Source of the DNA: Actinopolyspora lacussalsi
GTDB lineage: Bacteria; Actinomycetota; Actinomycetes; Mycobacteriales; Pseudonocardiaceae
Direction: 5' to 3'
NCBI GenBank assembly: GCA_030803735.1
Contig: JAURUC010000001.1
Location: 1,807,501 to 1,871,500 of the forward strand
Length of the DNA stretch: 64,000 nt
In this document: positions 48,823 through 62,395 of the stretch, piece after piece
Numbering within the stretch: the first letter of the stretch is position 1
Layout of the letters: the number at the start of each line of letters is the position of its first letter
Notes under the pieces: model-generated
Seen by the model: only the letters and a program-made list of their open reading frames with translations
The model's database searches: none
Told to the model about the DNA's origin: nothing
Made by a program: the position numbers and the translations under genes

Positions 48823-48836
48823 GAATGAGGAGCGTT

Positions 48837-50126
48837 ATGAACGGAACAAGCGGACTCCGACGCGGACTGACCGCGGTGGGGCTGGCCGCTGTGGTGGCAC
48901 TGCCGGGCAGTGTCACCGCAGTGGCGGCCACGGCCCTGATCAGCTCGCAGCACAAGGCCGCCGAGGTGAGTTCGGCGGAACTCCGGGAAAACCTCGAAGC
49001 CGTGCACGAGGCCGGTATGCCCGGTATCCAGGCGGCGGTTAGTAGGAAGGGGCGGAGCTGGACCGGGGCGGCGGGAGTGGCCGACACCCACACCGATCGC
49101 CCTTTGGAAGCCGGTTTCGGCCATCGGGTCGGCAGCGTCACGAAAACGTTCACCGCCACCGCAGTACTGCGGCAGGTCTCGGCGGGGCGAGTGGAGCTGG
49201 ACGCCCCGATCGGGCGGTATCTGCCTAAACTCGTCCCGGGAGAGCGGGGTGAACGGATCACGGTTCGAATGCTGCTGAACCACACCAGCGGTATCACGGA
49301 CTACTTTCCGGTGGTCTTCAGCTCACTCACCCGAGGGTCGCTGGCCGATCTGGAGCGGAACAGGTTTCGCTACCACAGCCCGGAGGAACTGATCACGGCC
49401 GGACTGGAGCAACCCGCCACCAACGAGCCGGGGCAGGGCTGGGCCTACTCCAACACGAACTACATCATCGCCGGTGAACTGCTGCGCGAGGTGACCGGAC
49501 AATCGCCGGAGCGCTACATCACCCGCGAAATCATTCGCCCCCTCGGGCTGCGGGACACCTACTTTCCCCACCTCAACCCGTTCATCCCGGGACCGAACAG
49601 CAAGGCGTACGAAGCGCTGTACCACCAGCCGGAGCGTCGTGGCGAGTACAGCGTCTACAGCCCCACGGCGCTGCGTACGGCCGGAGCACTGATCTCGACG
49701 CCCACCGATCTGAACCGGTTCTACGACGCGCTGCTGGGTGGTGAACTGCTGGACGAGTCGGTGCTCGCGGAGATGCGTGAGACAGTGGCGGTTCCGAACA
49801 GTCCGACCCTGCGATACGGCCTGGGGCTGATGCGGTTCGAAACGCCCGCGTGCGCAACGTTGTGGGGCCACGAGGGCACGGTGCCGGGCATGTCCACACT
49901 GTCGCTGCACAGTGCGGACGGGAAACGACAGCTCAGCTACGGGCTGAACCTGACCAAGTACCAGCGGCTCGACGAGAACGGCCTGCCGCTGATCCATCCG
50001 ATCGACCGACGGCTCGGCACGCTGCAGGTCAACGCCGTCTGCGGTGCGAGCGACACCACGAGCGCCGCTTCTCCCAGCGGTTCGGGAGTCGCGCTGCTCG
50101 CGGATCTTCACCGGCTGAACCGGTGA
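48837..50126 (+). CDS. Secreted serine hydrolase, beta-lactamase/DD-peptidase family
   Basis: 429 residues. A signal peptide (about 1-33, GLTAVGLAAVVALPGSVTAV) is followed by a class C beta-lactamase-like domain: SVTK holds the nucleophile Ser and Lys, YSNTNY is the second motif, and HEGTVPG replaces the KTG box. This set fits D-alanyl-D-alanine carboxypeptidases or esterases of the Streptomyces R61 type. It acts outside the membrane on peptidoglycan peptides or related esters. ATG 48837 has GAGGAG upstream and a perfect inverted repeat before that. Confidence 0.92.
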   Translation: MNGTSGLRRGLTAVGLAAVVALPGSVTAVAATALISSQHKAAEVSSAELRENLEAVHEAGMPGIQAAVSRKGRSWTGAAGVADTHTDRPLEAGFGHRVGSVTKTFTATAVLRQVSAGRVELDAPIGRYLPKLVPGERGERITVRMLLNHTSGITDYFPVVFSSLTRGSLADLERNRFRYHSPEELITAGLEQPATNEPGQGWAYSNTNYIIAGELLREVTGQSPERYITREIIRPLGLRDTYFPHLNPFIPGPNSKAYEALYHQPERRGEYSVYSPTALRTAGALISTPTDLNRFYDALLGGELLDESVLAEMRETVAVPNSPTLRYGLGLMRFETPACATLWGHEGTVPGMSTLSLHSADGKRQLSYGLNLTKYQRLDENGLPLIHPIDRRLGTLQVNAVCGASDTTSAASPSGSGVALLADLHRLNR

Positions 50127-50196
50127 CCGGAGCGAGTCGAGCGGGGATTCCTCCCGGCCGGGGTCGGTGAGGAGAGCACCGTTCCGGGTCGAGCGC

Positions 50197-51405
50197 TCAC
50201 CGATCCGCCAACGAGCGGAGCGCTTCGGCCCGCTCGGTGCGTTCCCAGGGCAGGTCCACATCCGTACGCCCGAAGTGCCCGTAGGCCGCCGTCGGCGCGT
50301 AGATCGGCCGCAGCAGATCCAGATCACGGATGATCGCCGCCGGACGCAGATCGAACACCTCGTTGATCGCGGCCTGAATCTTGACCGGATCCACGTTCTC
50401 GGTGCCGAACGTCTCCACGAACAGCCCCACCGGAGCCGCCTTACCGATCGCGTACGCCGTCTGCACCTCGATCCGGTTCGCCAACCCCGCGGCCACCGCG
50501 TTCTTGGCCACCCACCGAGTGGCATAAGCCGCCGACCGGTCCACCTTCGACGGGTCCTTACCCGAGAACGCGCCACCACCGTGCCGCGCCATACCACCGT
50601 AGGTGTCCACAATGATCTTGCGGCCCGTCAGACCACAGTCACCCATCGGACCACCCGTGACGAACCGACCCGTCGGATTCACCAGCAACATGGTGTCCGA
50701 GGCCTCCAGCGCCAGTTCGGAAAGCTCGGGGCGGACCACGTACTCCCGTACGTCCGCGGCCACTCCCTCGCCCGGATCGACGCCTTCGGAATGCTGGGTC
50801 GAAACGACGACGGTGTCCAACCGGACCGGCTGGTCCCCGGCGTACTCGACCGTAACCTGGGTCTTGCCGTCGGGCCGCAGTTGGGGCAGCACGCCGTCGT
50901 GCCGAACCCGCGCCAGTCCCCTGGAGAGCCGATGCGCCAGGGCGATCGGCAGCGGCATCAGCTCCGGAGTCTCGTTCGAGGCGTAGCCGAACATGAGCCC
51001 CTGGTCACCGGCACCCTGCTGGGCGATCTCGTCGATGACACCATCGACACGGGACTCGTGCGCACTGTCGACACCCTGACCGATGTCCGGCGACTGCGCG
51101 TCGATCGAGACGTTGATGCCGCAGGAATCGCCGTCGAAGCCCTTGACCGAGTTGTCGTACCCGATCTCCAGGACCTTCTCCCGCACGATCGCGGGCAGAT
51201 CCACATAAGCCTCGGTGGTGACCTCACCGGCCAGGTGCACCTGACCCGTGGTGATCATGGTCTCCATGGCCACACGCGAACGCGGGTCCTGCGCCAACAT
51301 CGCGTCCAGGATCGCGTCACTGATCGAGTCGGCCATCTTGTCCGGGTGGCCCTCGGTCACGGACTCACTGCTGAACAATCGACGTTGGTCGGATCCCATC
51401 GACAA
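50197..51405 (-). CDS. metK: S-adenosylmethionine synthetase
   Basis: 402 residues. It makes SAM from methionine and ATP. The [20 protein letters not shown] start, the [15 protein letters not shown]-binding loop and [16 protein letters not shown] phosphate loop are present. The position after coaBC on the same strand is usual for actinomycetes. I see no SAM riboswitch in the 101 bp upstream. Confidence 0.98.
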   Translation of the reverse strand: MSMGSDQRRLFSSESVTEGHPDKMADSISDAILDAMLAQDPRSRVAMETMITTGQVHLAGEVTTEAYVDLPAIVREKVLEIGYDNSVKGFDGDSCGINVSIDAQSPDIGQGVDSAHESRVDGVIDEIAQQGAGDQGLMFGYASNETPELMPLPIALAHRLSRGLARVRHDGVLPQLRPDGKTQVTVEYAGDQPVRLDTVVVSTQHSEGVDPGEGVAADVREYVVRPELSELALEASDTMLLVNPTGRFVTGGPMGDCGLTGRKIIVDTYGGMARHGGGAFSGKDPSKVDRSAAYATRWVAKNAVAAGLANRIEVQTAYAIGKAAPVGLFVETFGTENVDPVKIQAAINEVFDLRPAAIIRDLDLLRPIYAPTAAYGHFGRTDVDLPWERTERAEALRSLADR

Positions 51406-51506
51406 ACCTCATCGCACCGCGCGGCTGGTGACGTCGGGCATCGGCCCGCGAGTTCAGGAGAGCACCCGCTCACGTGGCCGAGCGATCCGACGTCTCGGTA
51501 CGAATT

Positions 51507-52775
51507 CTAGGCTCGGTGATCCGGGGCCGCAGCGAACTGCTCGGCAACGGCGTCCCACACCCTGGAGGCGAGCAACGTCTTGGAGCCGTGCGGCACGGGG
51601 TGATCCACGCCCGAGGAGGCCAGCAGCCATCCCGCGTTGTCCTCGACCTCGAAAGCACGACCGTCGCCGACCGCGTTGACCACCAGCAGGTCGCACTCCT
51701 TGCGCGCGAGCTTCTTGCGACCGTACTCCAGCACCGTGGTGTCCGGGTCTCCGGTTTCGGCCGCGAATCCGGCGATCACCCCGGCACGCAGCCGACCGCT
51801 CGATCGCTGCTCGACCAACTCCCGCAGCACGTCCGGATTACGCTCGAGACGGACCGATGGTGGTTCGCCCGCGTTCTTCTTGATCTTGTGCTCGGCACTC
51901 TCGGAGGGCCGGAAGTCGGCCACGGCCGCCGACATCACCACCGCGTCGGAGCCGTCGGCGACCTCGAGCAGCTCCGAGCGGAGCTCCTCGGCGGTGCCGA
52001 CCCGTCGGAGTCGGACCCCGGCCGGGACCACGAGATCGGCCGTGTTCGCGGCGACCAGCGTGACATCGGCACCGCGATGCGCCGCGACTCGAGCCAGGGC
52101 GAACCCCTGTCTACCGCTGGAACGGTTGCCCAGGTAGCGCACCGGGTCCAGCGGTTCACGTGTCCCACCGGCCGAAACGACGACACGCCGCCCCTCGAGG
52201 TCACGGGGTAGCCCGGCGGGCTCGGCCAGCAGCAACCGCGCGAGATCGACGATCTCACCGGGATCGGGCAGGCGCCCCTTACCCGAATCGGACCCGGTCA
52301 GTCGCCCGCTGTCCGGTTCGGCGACCACGACTCCCCTGGAACGCAGCAGCTCGACGTTGTGCCGGGTCGCGGGATGTTCCCACATCTCGGTGTGCATGGC
52401 GGGAACCAACAGCACCGGACAGTGCGCGGTGAGCAGCGTCGAGGTGAGCAGATCGTCGGCGATCCCGCTGGCGGCCCGGGCGAGCAGGTCAGCGGTGGCG
52501 GGAGCGACCACCACCAGATCCGCCCGCTGACCCAGCCGCACGTGGGGCACCTCGGGCACGTCGTCGAACACGTCGGTCCGCGCCGGATGCCCGGACAGCG
52601 CCTCGAACGTGGCCGCTCCGACGAAGCGCAACGCGGCGGCGGTGGGAGTAACCCGAACGTCGTGCCCGCTCTCGGCCAGCCCGCGCAGGACTTCGCATGC
52701 CTTGTAGGCGGCGACGCCACCGCCCACCCCGAGAACGACGCGGGGCGCGTCACGCGCCCCCTGCTCGTCGCTCAC
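51507..52775 (-). CDS. coaBC: Phosphopantothenoylcysteine decarboxylase/synthetase
   Basis: 422 residues. The N-terminal CoaC flavoprotein (about 1-185) decarboxylates phosphopantothenoylcysteine; [11 protein letters not shown] is the actinobacterial form of the PAMN box. The C-terminal CoaB ligase (about 190-420) has [20 protein letters not shown] and AAVADFRP. Together they provide two steps of coenzyme A synthesis. The GTG start overlaps the rpoZ stop (GTGA); longer frames upstream are shadows of rpoZ. Confidence 0.97.
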   Translation of the reverse strand: MSDEQGARDAPRVVLGVGGGVAAYKACEVLRGLAESGHDVRVTPTAAALRFVGAATFEALSGHPARTDVFDDVPEVPHVRLGQRADLVVVAPATADLLARAASGIADDLLTSTLLTAHCPVLLVPAMHTEMWEHPATRHNVELLRSRGVVVAEPDSGRLTGSDSGKGRLPDPGEIVDLARLLLAEPAGLPRDLEGRRVVVSAGGTREPLDPVRYLGNRSSGRQGFALARVAAHRGADVTLVAANTADLVVPAGVRLRRVGTAEELRSELLEVADGSDAVVMSAAVADFRPSESAEHKIKKNAGEPPSVRLERNPDVLRELVEQRSSGRLRAGVIAGFAAETGDPDTTVLEYGRKKLARKECDLLVVNAVGDGRAFEVEDNAGWLLASSGVDHPVPHGSKTLLASRVWDAVAEQFAAAPDHRA

Positions 52776-53089
52776 GCGCCCTCGGAGTGCTGCAGCACAC
52801 CCGCGTGGATCTCGCGGAGCGCGATGGACAGCGGCTTCTCCCTCGGACCCGGCTCGACCAGCGGCCCCACGTACTCCAGCAGCCCCTCGCCGAGTTGGGC
52901 GTAGTAGTCCTGGATCTGCCTGGCCCGCTTGGCGGCGAAGATGGCCAGCGCGTACTTGGAGCTGACGTTGTGCAGCAGATCGTCGATGGGCGGATCGGTG
53001 ATTCCCTCGGCCGCGCCGCTGCTCGACTGGGACTGGATGTTGGCAGACTGGCCGCCGGGGAAGGCGGTCAGCGAGTTGGGGATGCTCAC
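52772..53089 (-). CDS. rpoZ: RNA polymerase omega subunit
   Basis: 105 residues. It assists assembly of the beta-prime subunit. [20 protein letters not shown] and [14 protein letters not shown] are the conserved omega core; the N-terminal 25 residues are variable. The start is GTG with GGAG about ten bases upstream. It follows gmk on the same strand and is translationally coupled to coaBC. Confidence 0.96.
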   Translation of the reverse strand: MSIPNSLTAFPGGQSANIQSQSSSGAAEGITDPPIDDLLHNVSSKYALAIFAAKRARQIQDYYAQLGEGLLEYVGPLVEPGPREKPLSIALREIHAGVLQHSEGA

Positions 53090-53253
53090 GTGTGTGGCTC
53101 CTGTGCTCTCCGACGGCGATCAAATTGGTCGGTCCGAGTCCCCACGGCCCGGCGCGCGGAACCGTATCGAACCACCGGACGGCACTCGAAGGGACCGCTC
53201 GAGTGAAACACTCCGCCCCGCGGCGTCGCCGAAGCGACCGGATCGCGCGACGT

Positions 53254-53883
53254 CTACCGATCGTTCGAGGGCAGCGGCTGCCCGGGAGGGGGACCGACTA
53301 TCAATCGTACCAACTCGTCCACCGCTTTCCGCACATCGGCGTTGACCACGGTGGCATCGAACTCGGTACGGGCGGCCAGTTCGGCACGGGCCGTTTCCAG
53401 GCGCTGGCGCACCACCTCGGAGTCCTCGGTCATCCGCCCGGTGAGCCGATGAACCAGATCGTCCCAGGAGGGTGGCAGCAGCATCACCAGCCGCGCGTCG
53501 GGCATGCTCCGCCGCACCTGACGAGCGCCCTGCAGTTCGATCTCCAGCACGGCGGGACGACCGGCCGCGAGCGCACGCTCGACCGGCGCGCGGGGAGTAC
53601 CGTAGTAGTTGCCCGCGTACCGGGCGTACTCCAACATCTCGCCCGCCGCGACCATGCGTTCGAACTCGGCACGGTCGACGAAGTGATAGTGGACCCCGTC
53701 GATCTCCCCGGAACGGGCCGGACGGGTTGTCACGGACACGCTGAAGTAGATGTCCGGTGCCTGGTTGCGCAGCTCGTCGAGCACGCTCGACTTGCCCACA
53801 CCGGAAGGTCCGGATACGACGGTGAGCCGGGGCGTACCCATCGAGGCACGCCCCGGCAGCACGCCGTCGTCCGCGTCGATCAC
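53254..53883 (-). CDS. gmk: Guanylate kinase
   Basis: 209 residues. It phosphorylates GMP. P-loop VVSGPSGVGKSS, GMP-binding SVTTRPARSGEIDGVHYHF and LEIELQGARQV are present. GTG 53883 overlaps the mihF stop (GTGA), supporting the longer N-terminus; an internal ATG just before GTPRLTVV is an alternative start. Confidence 0.97.
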   Translation of the reverse strand: MIDADDGVLPGRASMGTPRLTVVSGPSGVGKSSVLDELRNQAPDIYFSVSVTTRPARSGEIDGVHYHFVDRAEFERMVAAGEMLEYARYAGNYYGTPRAPVERALAAGRPAVLEIELQGARQVRRSMPDARLVMLLPPSWDDLVHRLTGRMTEDSEVVRQRLETARAELAARTEFDATVVNADVRKAVDELVRLIVGPPPGQPLPSNDR

Positions 53884-54197
53884 GCCCCGTTGAACTCGGC
53901 GAGCAACGCCTTGCGCTGACGCTCACCGAGACCACGAAGCCTGCGGCTGCTAGCGATCTCCAGCCGCTCCATGATCTGTTGCGCGCGGACCTTGCCCACG
54001 CCGGGAAGGGCCTCCAACAGCGCGGAGACCTTCATCTTTCCGAGGGTCTCGTCGTTGTCGGCACTGTCCAAGACCTCGGCCAGGCTGGTCCCACCGCGCT
54101 TGAGGCGCTCCTTGAGCTCAGCGCGGGCGCGACGGGCGGCAGCCGCCTTTTCGAGTGCCGCAGCCCGCTGCTCCTCGGTCAGCTGGGGAAGGGCCAC
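53880..54197 (-). CDS. mihF: Actinobacterial integration host factor mIHF
   Basis: 105 residues. A nucleoid protein that bends DNA through a helix-two-turn-helix. The family's VALPQLTEEQRAAALEKAAA start, RAELKERLKRGGTSLAEVL and the helix-hairpin LPGVGKVRAQQIMERL are clear. GTG 54197 gives the usual length and lies five bases after GGAGG; ATG 54200 is too close to that site. Gmk follows by overlap. Confidence 0.96.
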   Translation of the reverse strand: MALPQLTEEQRAAALEKAAAARRARAELKERLKRGGTSLAEVLDSADNDETLGKMKVSALLEALPGVGKVRAQQIMERLEIASSRRLRGLGERQRKALLAEFNGA

Positions 54198-55133
54198 CAT
54201 GTCCTCCGTGATGTGGGTTTTCTTGATCGGTGCGGCGACGGTACCGACCCAGGTCAGCTCGCTACAACGCGGGTCCGCCTTTTTCGAGTCGGTTTCATCG
54301 GTTCTCCCGTCGCCCGGCCTGTCGGGTGGCTCGCCCACGACGCTGACGACCACCGGCCGTTGCAAGTACTACCAACAACGAGGCTGAAGTGCACTAACCC
54401 GGGGCAAAACTGGCCCCAACTGTTCGATTTCCGGGCGGTTGAGCGACGCTGAGCGATTCATCGCAGGTCAGTAACCGCGACGACGGGCAGTCGGCGGAGG
54501 CTCGCACGTGACCGCGAACACCGGAGAACGGGAACCGGCGCGGCGGCCTCGAACCACCGCCGGACGGCGGTGGGCCACCCCGTCCGTTCGAGCACCTCCC
54601 ACCGAAGAGTGGCCGATATCACGCCTCGTGGCGACAGTTCGCGCGACCTGCGATCGAGCGAACGAGTGACATTCACCGCCGAACGGCGGGATCCACACCC
54701 CGGATACACCACCAGAGCGACAGCAGCGCCACGACCGCGAGCAGCACATAACAATCCCCGATCGAATGCCGCGCCGGCGTCCGGGCCAGTTCACGGCGTT
54801 GTCCGTGCGGCAGGAAGTGACAGGGAACCAGGACGAGTTCGGCACGGGCCGCGCCAACGCGCCCATGACCGACTGGTCGCTGTCGCCTCCGCCGAACAGG
54901 TAGACGAGACACAGCGCGCTCAGGACGAGCGGCAGCACCAACGAGGCGAGCACGAGAGAGGCGCGCCGACGCCGAACCACCGACGCACGGAGGAACTCGG
55001 CGACGCGTCGGTTCGGCTGTCGGCGCTTCTCGTTCGATCGAAACGGTTCGTGCTGTCGAGGGATGGCTGTGTCGGAGGACACGGCCGGGATTCGATCACC
55101 ACGAACCCCGGGCACACGGGCGTCCCGCGAGAT
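54198..55133. other. Region between pyrF and mihF
   Basis: 936 bp. Apart from a possible broken membrane gene (54673-55115) I see no gene. The mihF promoter should lie in the A+T-richer stretch at about 54360-54420, but no boxes can be named with confidence. No copy of the dispersed repeats occurs here. Confidence 0.4.
54673..55115 (-). pseudogene. Possible frameshifted small membrane protein
   Basis: From 55115 one minus-strand frame encodes a basic N-terminus and a clear hydrophobic helix (LVLASLVLPLVLSALCLVYL). A different frame ending at 54673 encodes a second hydrophobic helix (CYVLLAVVALLSLWWC) followed by a short tail and stop. The two would make a two-helix membrane protein if joined by one frameshift between about 54860 and 54760. 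It could be a broken gene, a sequencing error or chance. Family unknown. Confidence 0.35.
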
Positions 55134-55975
55134 TCACTGTCCGAACACACCGGACAGATCGGCCCGCATCCGCCGGGTGGCGGCGCGGATCTCCGCGACG
55201 TCGGGGCCGTGCCGCAGCAGCTCGCGGGCGGCCGCGGGCAGCACGTTGGGCAGCATCCCACCGAAGACCGAGCGCAGCCCCTGCACGGTGGCCCCCTGCG
55301 CGCCCAGGCCGGGAGCGAGCACGGGGCCGTTCAGTGCGGTCAGATCGAGTTCGCCCGGCCGCACCGTGGCACCGGTGACCACACCGACGTGCCCCATCGG
55401 CTCCGCCCCGGCGTTGCTCTCCGCGGCGGCGTCCACGATGGACTGCGCCACCGTCTTCCCCTCCGAGGTGACCGAGCGCTGCAACCCGACCGCCTCCGGG
55501 TTGGAGGTGCGGGCGAGCACGAAGACACCCCGACCGGTCTGCGCGGCGATGCCCAGGGCGGGCGCGAGCGATCCGTACCCCAGGTAGGGGGAGACGGTTA
55601 TCGCGTCCGCCGCCAGCGGTGAGGAGTCGTCGAGGTAGGCGGTGGCGTAGGCGGTCATGGTGGACCCGATGTCGCCACGTTTGACGTCGTGGACGACCAG
55701 CGTGCCCGTCTGAGCGCACTCGGCCACCACCCGTTCCAGCACCGCGAGCCCGCGGGAGCCGTAGGTCTCGAAGAAGGCGGACTGCGGCTTGACCACAGCG
55801 ACCTCCTCGCCCACGGCTTCGAGCACGGTCATCGCGAACCGCTCCAACCCGGCGGGAGTCTCCTCCAGCCCCCACGCGTGCAGCAGCGCGGGATGGGGAT
55901 CGATCCCCACGCAGAGCGGCCCCCGAGCGTGCACGGCCTCGGCGAGCCGCTGCCCGAAGGCCGCGTGAACCACTG

Positions 55976-55979
<4 letters not shown>
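55134..55979 (-). CDS. pyrF: Orotidine 5'-phosphate decarboxylase, type 2
   Basis: 281 residues. It makes UMP, the last step of the pathway encoded here. GIDPHPALL, the catalytic [14 protein letters not shown] (Asp/Lys) and GYGSLAPAL are typical of the longer type 2 enzymes of actinomycetes. Its ATG overlaps the carB stop (ATGA). It ends the pyr operon. Confidence 0.97.
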
Positions 55980-59352
<3,373 letters not shown>

Positions 59353-59353
<1 letters not shown>

Positions 59354-60474
59354 CAGCGTGCCTCGCTCATCAGTCGTACGAAGGAGTCGAACAGGTTTGC
59401 CGCGTCGTGCGGCCCGGCGGCGGCCTCGGGGTGGTACTGCACGCTGAACGCGGGAGCGTCCAGCAACCGCAGCCCCTCGACGGCGCCGTCGTTGGCGCAG
59501 TGGTGGCTGACCACCGCGCTACCGAACTCGGTGTCGAAGTGCTCGCCCGGCTCGCCGCGCACGGCGAACCCGTGGTTCTGCGCGGTGATGGCGACCCGAC
59601 CGCTGTCGGAGTCGATCACCGGGATGTTGATGCCGCGGTGCCCGTAGGGCAACTTGTAGGTTCCCCTGCCGAGCGCGCGCCCCAGGATCTGGTTGCCGAA
59701 GCAGATCCCGAACAGCGGCAGGCGCCGCGCCAGGATCTCCCTGGTCACCTCCACCGCGTGGTCGGCGGTGGCGGGATCACCCGGGCCGTTGGACAAGAAC
59801 ACACCGTCGGGCGCCACGGCCGTGATCTCGGACATCGAGGAGGACAGCGGCAGCACGTGCACCTCGATGCCGCGTTCGGCGAGCATCCGGGGCGTGTTGG
59901 ACTTGATCCCCATGTCCAGCGCCGCGACCGTGAACCGGCGCTCCCCCACCGCGGGCACCACGTAGGGCTCGGTGGTGGTGACGTCGCCCGCGAGGTCGGC
60001 ACCCAGCATCCGATCGCCGGAGACGACCCGGTCGATCATCTCCCGGTCGTCGGCGACCTCCGCGCCGGAGAAGATGCCGGCGCGCATCGCGCCCAGTTCC
60101 CGGATGTGCCGCGTCAGGGCACGGGTGTCCAGGTTGGCTATGCCCACCACGCCCTGGTCGCGCAGCTCGTCCTGCAGCGAGCGGGTGGCACGCCACGAGG
60201 AAGGCTTGCGCGCGGGGTCGCGTACCGCGTATCCCGCGACCCAGATCCGTCCGGACTCGTCGTCCTCGTCGTTCCAGCCGGTGTTGCCGATCTGGGGCGC
60301 GGTGGCCACCACGATCTGCCGGTGGTACGAGGGATCGGTCAACGTCTCCTGATAGCCCGTCATGCCGGTGCTGAAGACAACCTCACCGAAGCAAGAGCCC
60401 TCACTGCCGAAGGCCTCGCCGCGAAAGATCCGGCCATCCTCCAACACCAGGGCGGCGGGGGCCTGCGCGGTCAT
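59353..60474 (-). CDS. carA: Carbamoyl phosphate synthase small subunit
   Basis: 373 residues. A class I glutamine amidotransferase that passes ammonia to CarB. The N-terminal domain starts [16 protein letters not shown]; the catalytic Cys lies in [12 protein letters not shown] and the His/Glu pair in [21 protein letters not shown] precedes the ATG, which overlaps the stop of the membrane gene upstream. Confidence 0.98.
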
Positions 60475-61049
60475 GTTTCCTCCTGCCGCTCAACCGCGGC
60501 CTCGTCGTCGTGCTCGGAATCGGAATCGGTGTTCGTGGTGGGCAGCAGCGCCCTGATCGCGCTCACCCACTCGGCGGGGTCGGTCTCGTCGCCGTGGCGG
60601 AAACCGCTGTCGAACGCCTCGGTCGACGAGGAATACCCGTCCGGGCGCCACGTGAGCACCAGCATGCCGACACCGGGGACCACCTTGTTGGCCAGCTTGT
60701 GATCGACACGGGCGTCGTGCAGCGCCGAAACCGGTATCCAGAGCGGCTCATCGCCTGCTCGGTCCAGCAGTACCCCGGTGCGGTAGAGCCTGGCGGTGGC
60801 GTTCGCCCGGTTGCCGAGCGTCGCCGCGGTGACCCGGTTCTGCCAGTCACCGGCGACGGTGGTGCCCACGTACAGCCCCACCGAGGCGGGCAACAGCTCG
60901 GGCAGCGAGTCCAGTTCCGGCGGGACACCCGGCAACGAGCCCGCCAGCTCGTCGTGCCCGCGTTTGCGCTTGTTCCAACCCTTGCGCATCCCGTAGATGA
61001 CCAGGGCAGCGAGGGCGGCCAGCCCGATCACCCAGAGCGTGCGTGCCAT
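60471..61049 (-). CDS. Membrane protein of the pyr operon, PH-like
   Basis: 192 residues. One N-terminal transmembrane helix (about 3-20) is followed by a basic stretch (MRKGWNKRKRG) and a domain of about 120 residues (LYVGTTVAGDWQNRVTAATL, LWIPVSALHDARVDHKL) that looks like a PH-type barrel. The tail is strongly acidic. The position between pyrC and carA matches the uncharacterised membrane gene (Rv1382) in the mycobacterial pyr operon. It overlaps both neighbours by 3-4 bases, so it is co-translated; role unknown. Confidence 0.88.
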   Translation of the reverse strand: MARTLWVIGLAALAALVIYGMRKGWNKRKRGHDELAGSLPGVPPELDSLPELLPASVGLYVGTTVAGDWQNRVTAATLGNRANATARLYRTGVLLDRAGDEPLWIPVSALHDARVDHKLANKVVPGVGMLVLTWRPDGYSSSTEAFDSGFRHGDETDPAEWVSAIRALLPTTNTDSDSEHDDEAAVERQEET

Positions 61050-62395
61050 CAGGACCGTCCTCCGATCGGTTCGACCTTGCCGTCGCGTGCGGTGATCCGT
61101 CCCTCGGAGATCGTGGCCAGCACGCGCCCCGGCAGCACCATCCCCTCGAAGGGCGTGTTGACCGCGGTACTCGCCAGCTCGGCGCCGCGTACCGTCCACT
61201 CGGTGTCCGGATCTACCAGGGTGAGATTGGCCGGTTCCCCGACCTCGATCGGTCGCCCCTGCCGGGAGAGCCCAGCTACGCGGGCGGGTGTCTCGCTCAG
61301 GACCCGAGCCACACCCCGCCAGTCCAGCAGACCGGGACGGACCATGGTGCGCACCAGCACCGACAGCGCGGTCTGCAACCCCAGCATGCCCGGCCTGGCG
61401 GCCGACCACTCGCAGTCCTTGTCCTGGTCGGCGTGCGGTGCGTGATCGGTGGCGACGCAGTCCACGACGCCCTCGGCGAGCGCCGTGCGCAACGCGTGCA
61501 CGTCCTCGTCCGTGCGCAACGGCGGATTGACTTTGTAGAGCGGGTCGTAGGTCTCCAGCAGTTCGTCGGTCAGCAGCAGGTGGTGCGGTGTGACCTCCGC
61601 CGAGACCGAGCCCGCCGTCGAACGGGACCGCCACCACCGCAGGAACTCCGCGGTGCCCGCGCTGGAGACGTGGCAGACGTGCAGCGAGCCGCCGGTGTGC
61701 TCGGCGAGCATACAGTCCCGCGCCACCACGGACTCCTCGGCCGCCGCGGGCCAACCCGCCAGCCCGAGCCGCGCGGCGTTCGGCCCCTCGTGGGCCTGCG
61801 AACCGGGGGTCAACCTCGGGTCCTGGGCGTGCTGGGCCACCACACCGCCGAAGGCGCGGGTGTACTCCAGCGCCCGCCGCATCAGCAGCGGATCGTCCAC
61901 GCAGTGCCCGTCGTCGGAGAACACGCGAACCTCCGCGGGGGAACGCGCCATCGAACCGATCTCGGCCAGCCGCTTCCCCTCCAGTCCGGCCGTGACCGCG
62001 CCGACGGGGCGCACGTCGACCAGACCGACCTCGCGGCCACGGCGCCGCACGTGTTCGACGACCACGGCGTTGTCGGCGACCGGATCGGTGTTGGCCATGG
62101 CCAGCACCGCCGTGTAACCACCGAGCGCGGCGGCCGTCGAGCCGCTCTCGACTGTCTCGGCGTCCTCCCCGCCCGGTTCCCGCAGGTGGGTGTGCGGATC
62201 CACGAAGCCGGGAAGCAGTACCGCGCCTCCGGCGTGGACGATCTCGTCGGCGTCGGTACCGGAGTGCTGTCCGATTCCGACCACGACGCCGTCGTCGATC
62301 AACAGGTCCACCGGATCACCGGTGCCGTAGGGGCGTACTTCGCGCAGCAGTACCCGCCGCCCGGAAGCGCCCGTGGGGTGTTCGTGCTCGGTCAC
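61049..62395 (-). CDS. pyrC: Dihydroorotase
   Basis: 448 residues, amidohydrolase fold, third step of pyrimidine synthesis. Metal ligands: [15 protein letters not shown] near the start, [10 protein letters not shown] in the middle and [23 protein letters not shown] is typical of the long class I (PyrC/AllB-like) enzymes. It overlaps pyrB upstream and the membrane gene downstream by 3-4 bases. Confidence 0.97.
   Translation of the reverse strand: MTEHEHPTGASGRRVLLREVRPYGTGDPVDLLIDDGVVVGIGQHSGTDADEIVHAGGAVLLPGFVDPHTHLREPGGEDAETVESGSTAAALGGYTAVLAMANTDPVADNAVVVEHVRRRGREVGLVDVRPVGAVTAGLEGKRLAEIGSMARSPAEVRVFSDDGHCVDDPLLMRRALEYTRAFGGVVAQHAQDPRLTPGSQAHEGPNAARLGLAGWPAAAEESVVARDCMLAEHTGGSLHVCHVSSAGTAEFLRWWRSRSTAGSVSAEVTPHHLLLTDELLETYDPLYKVNPPLRTDEDVHALRTALAEGVVDCVATDHAPHADQDKDCEWSAARPGMLGLQTALSVLVRTMVRPGLLDWRGVARVLSETPARVAGLSRQGRPIEVGEPANLTLVDPDTEWTVRGAELASTAVNTPFEGMVLPGRVLATISEGRITARDGKVEPIGGRS

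Larger units (their letters stand above)
48296..48836. other. 541-bp repeat-rich intergenic region
   Basis: No gene is visible. In order it holds the junction repeat copy C, three 18-bp inverted repeats, the second long hairpin repeat and the operator-like inverted repeat before the serine hydrolase gene. It is the only place in the window where all three dispersed repeat families occur together. Confidence 0.65.

Noticed and set aside
51406..51506. SAM riboswitch upstream of metK
   Set aside because: The gap is about 100 bp and shows no SAM-I, SAM-II or SAM-IV-like conserved core.
55139..55159. Terminator hairpin CTGTCCG...CGGACAG at the end of pyrF
   Set aside because: It lies inside the last codons of pyrF, before its stop, so it is coding sequence.
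60471..61754. 427-residue version of the pyr membrane protein
   Set aside because: The first 235 residues are an out-of-frame reading of pyrC; ATG 61049 overlaps the pyrC stop and starts a transmembrane helix.
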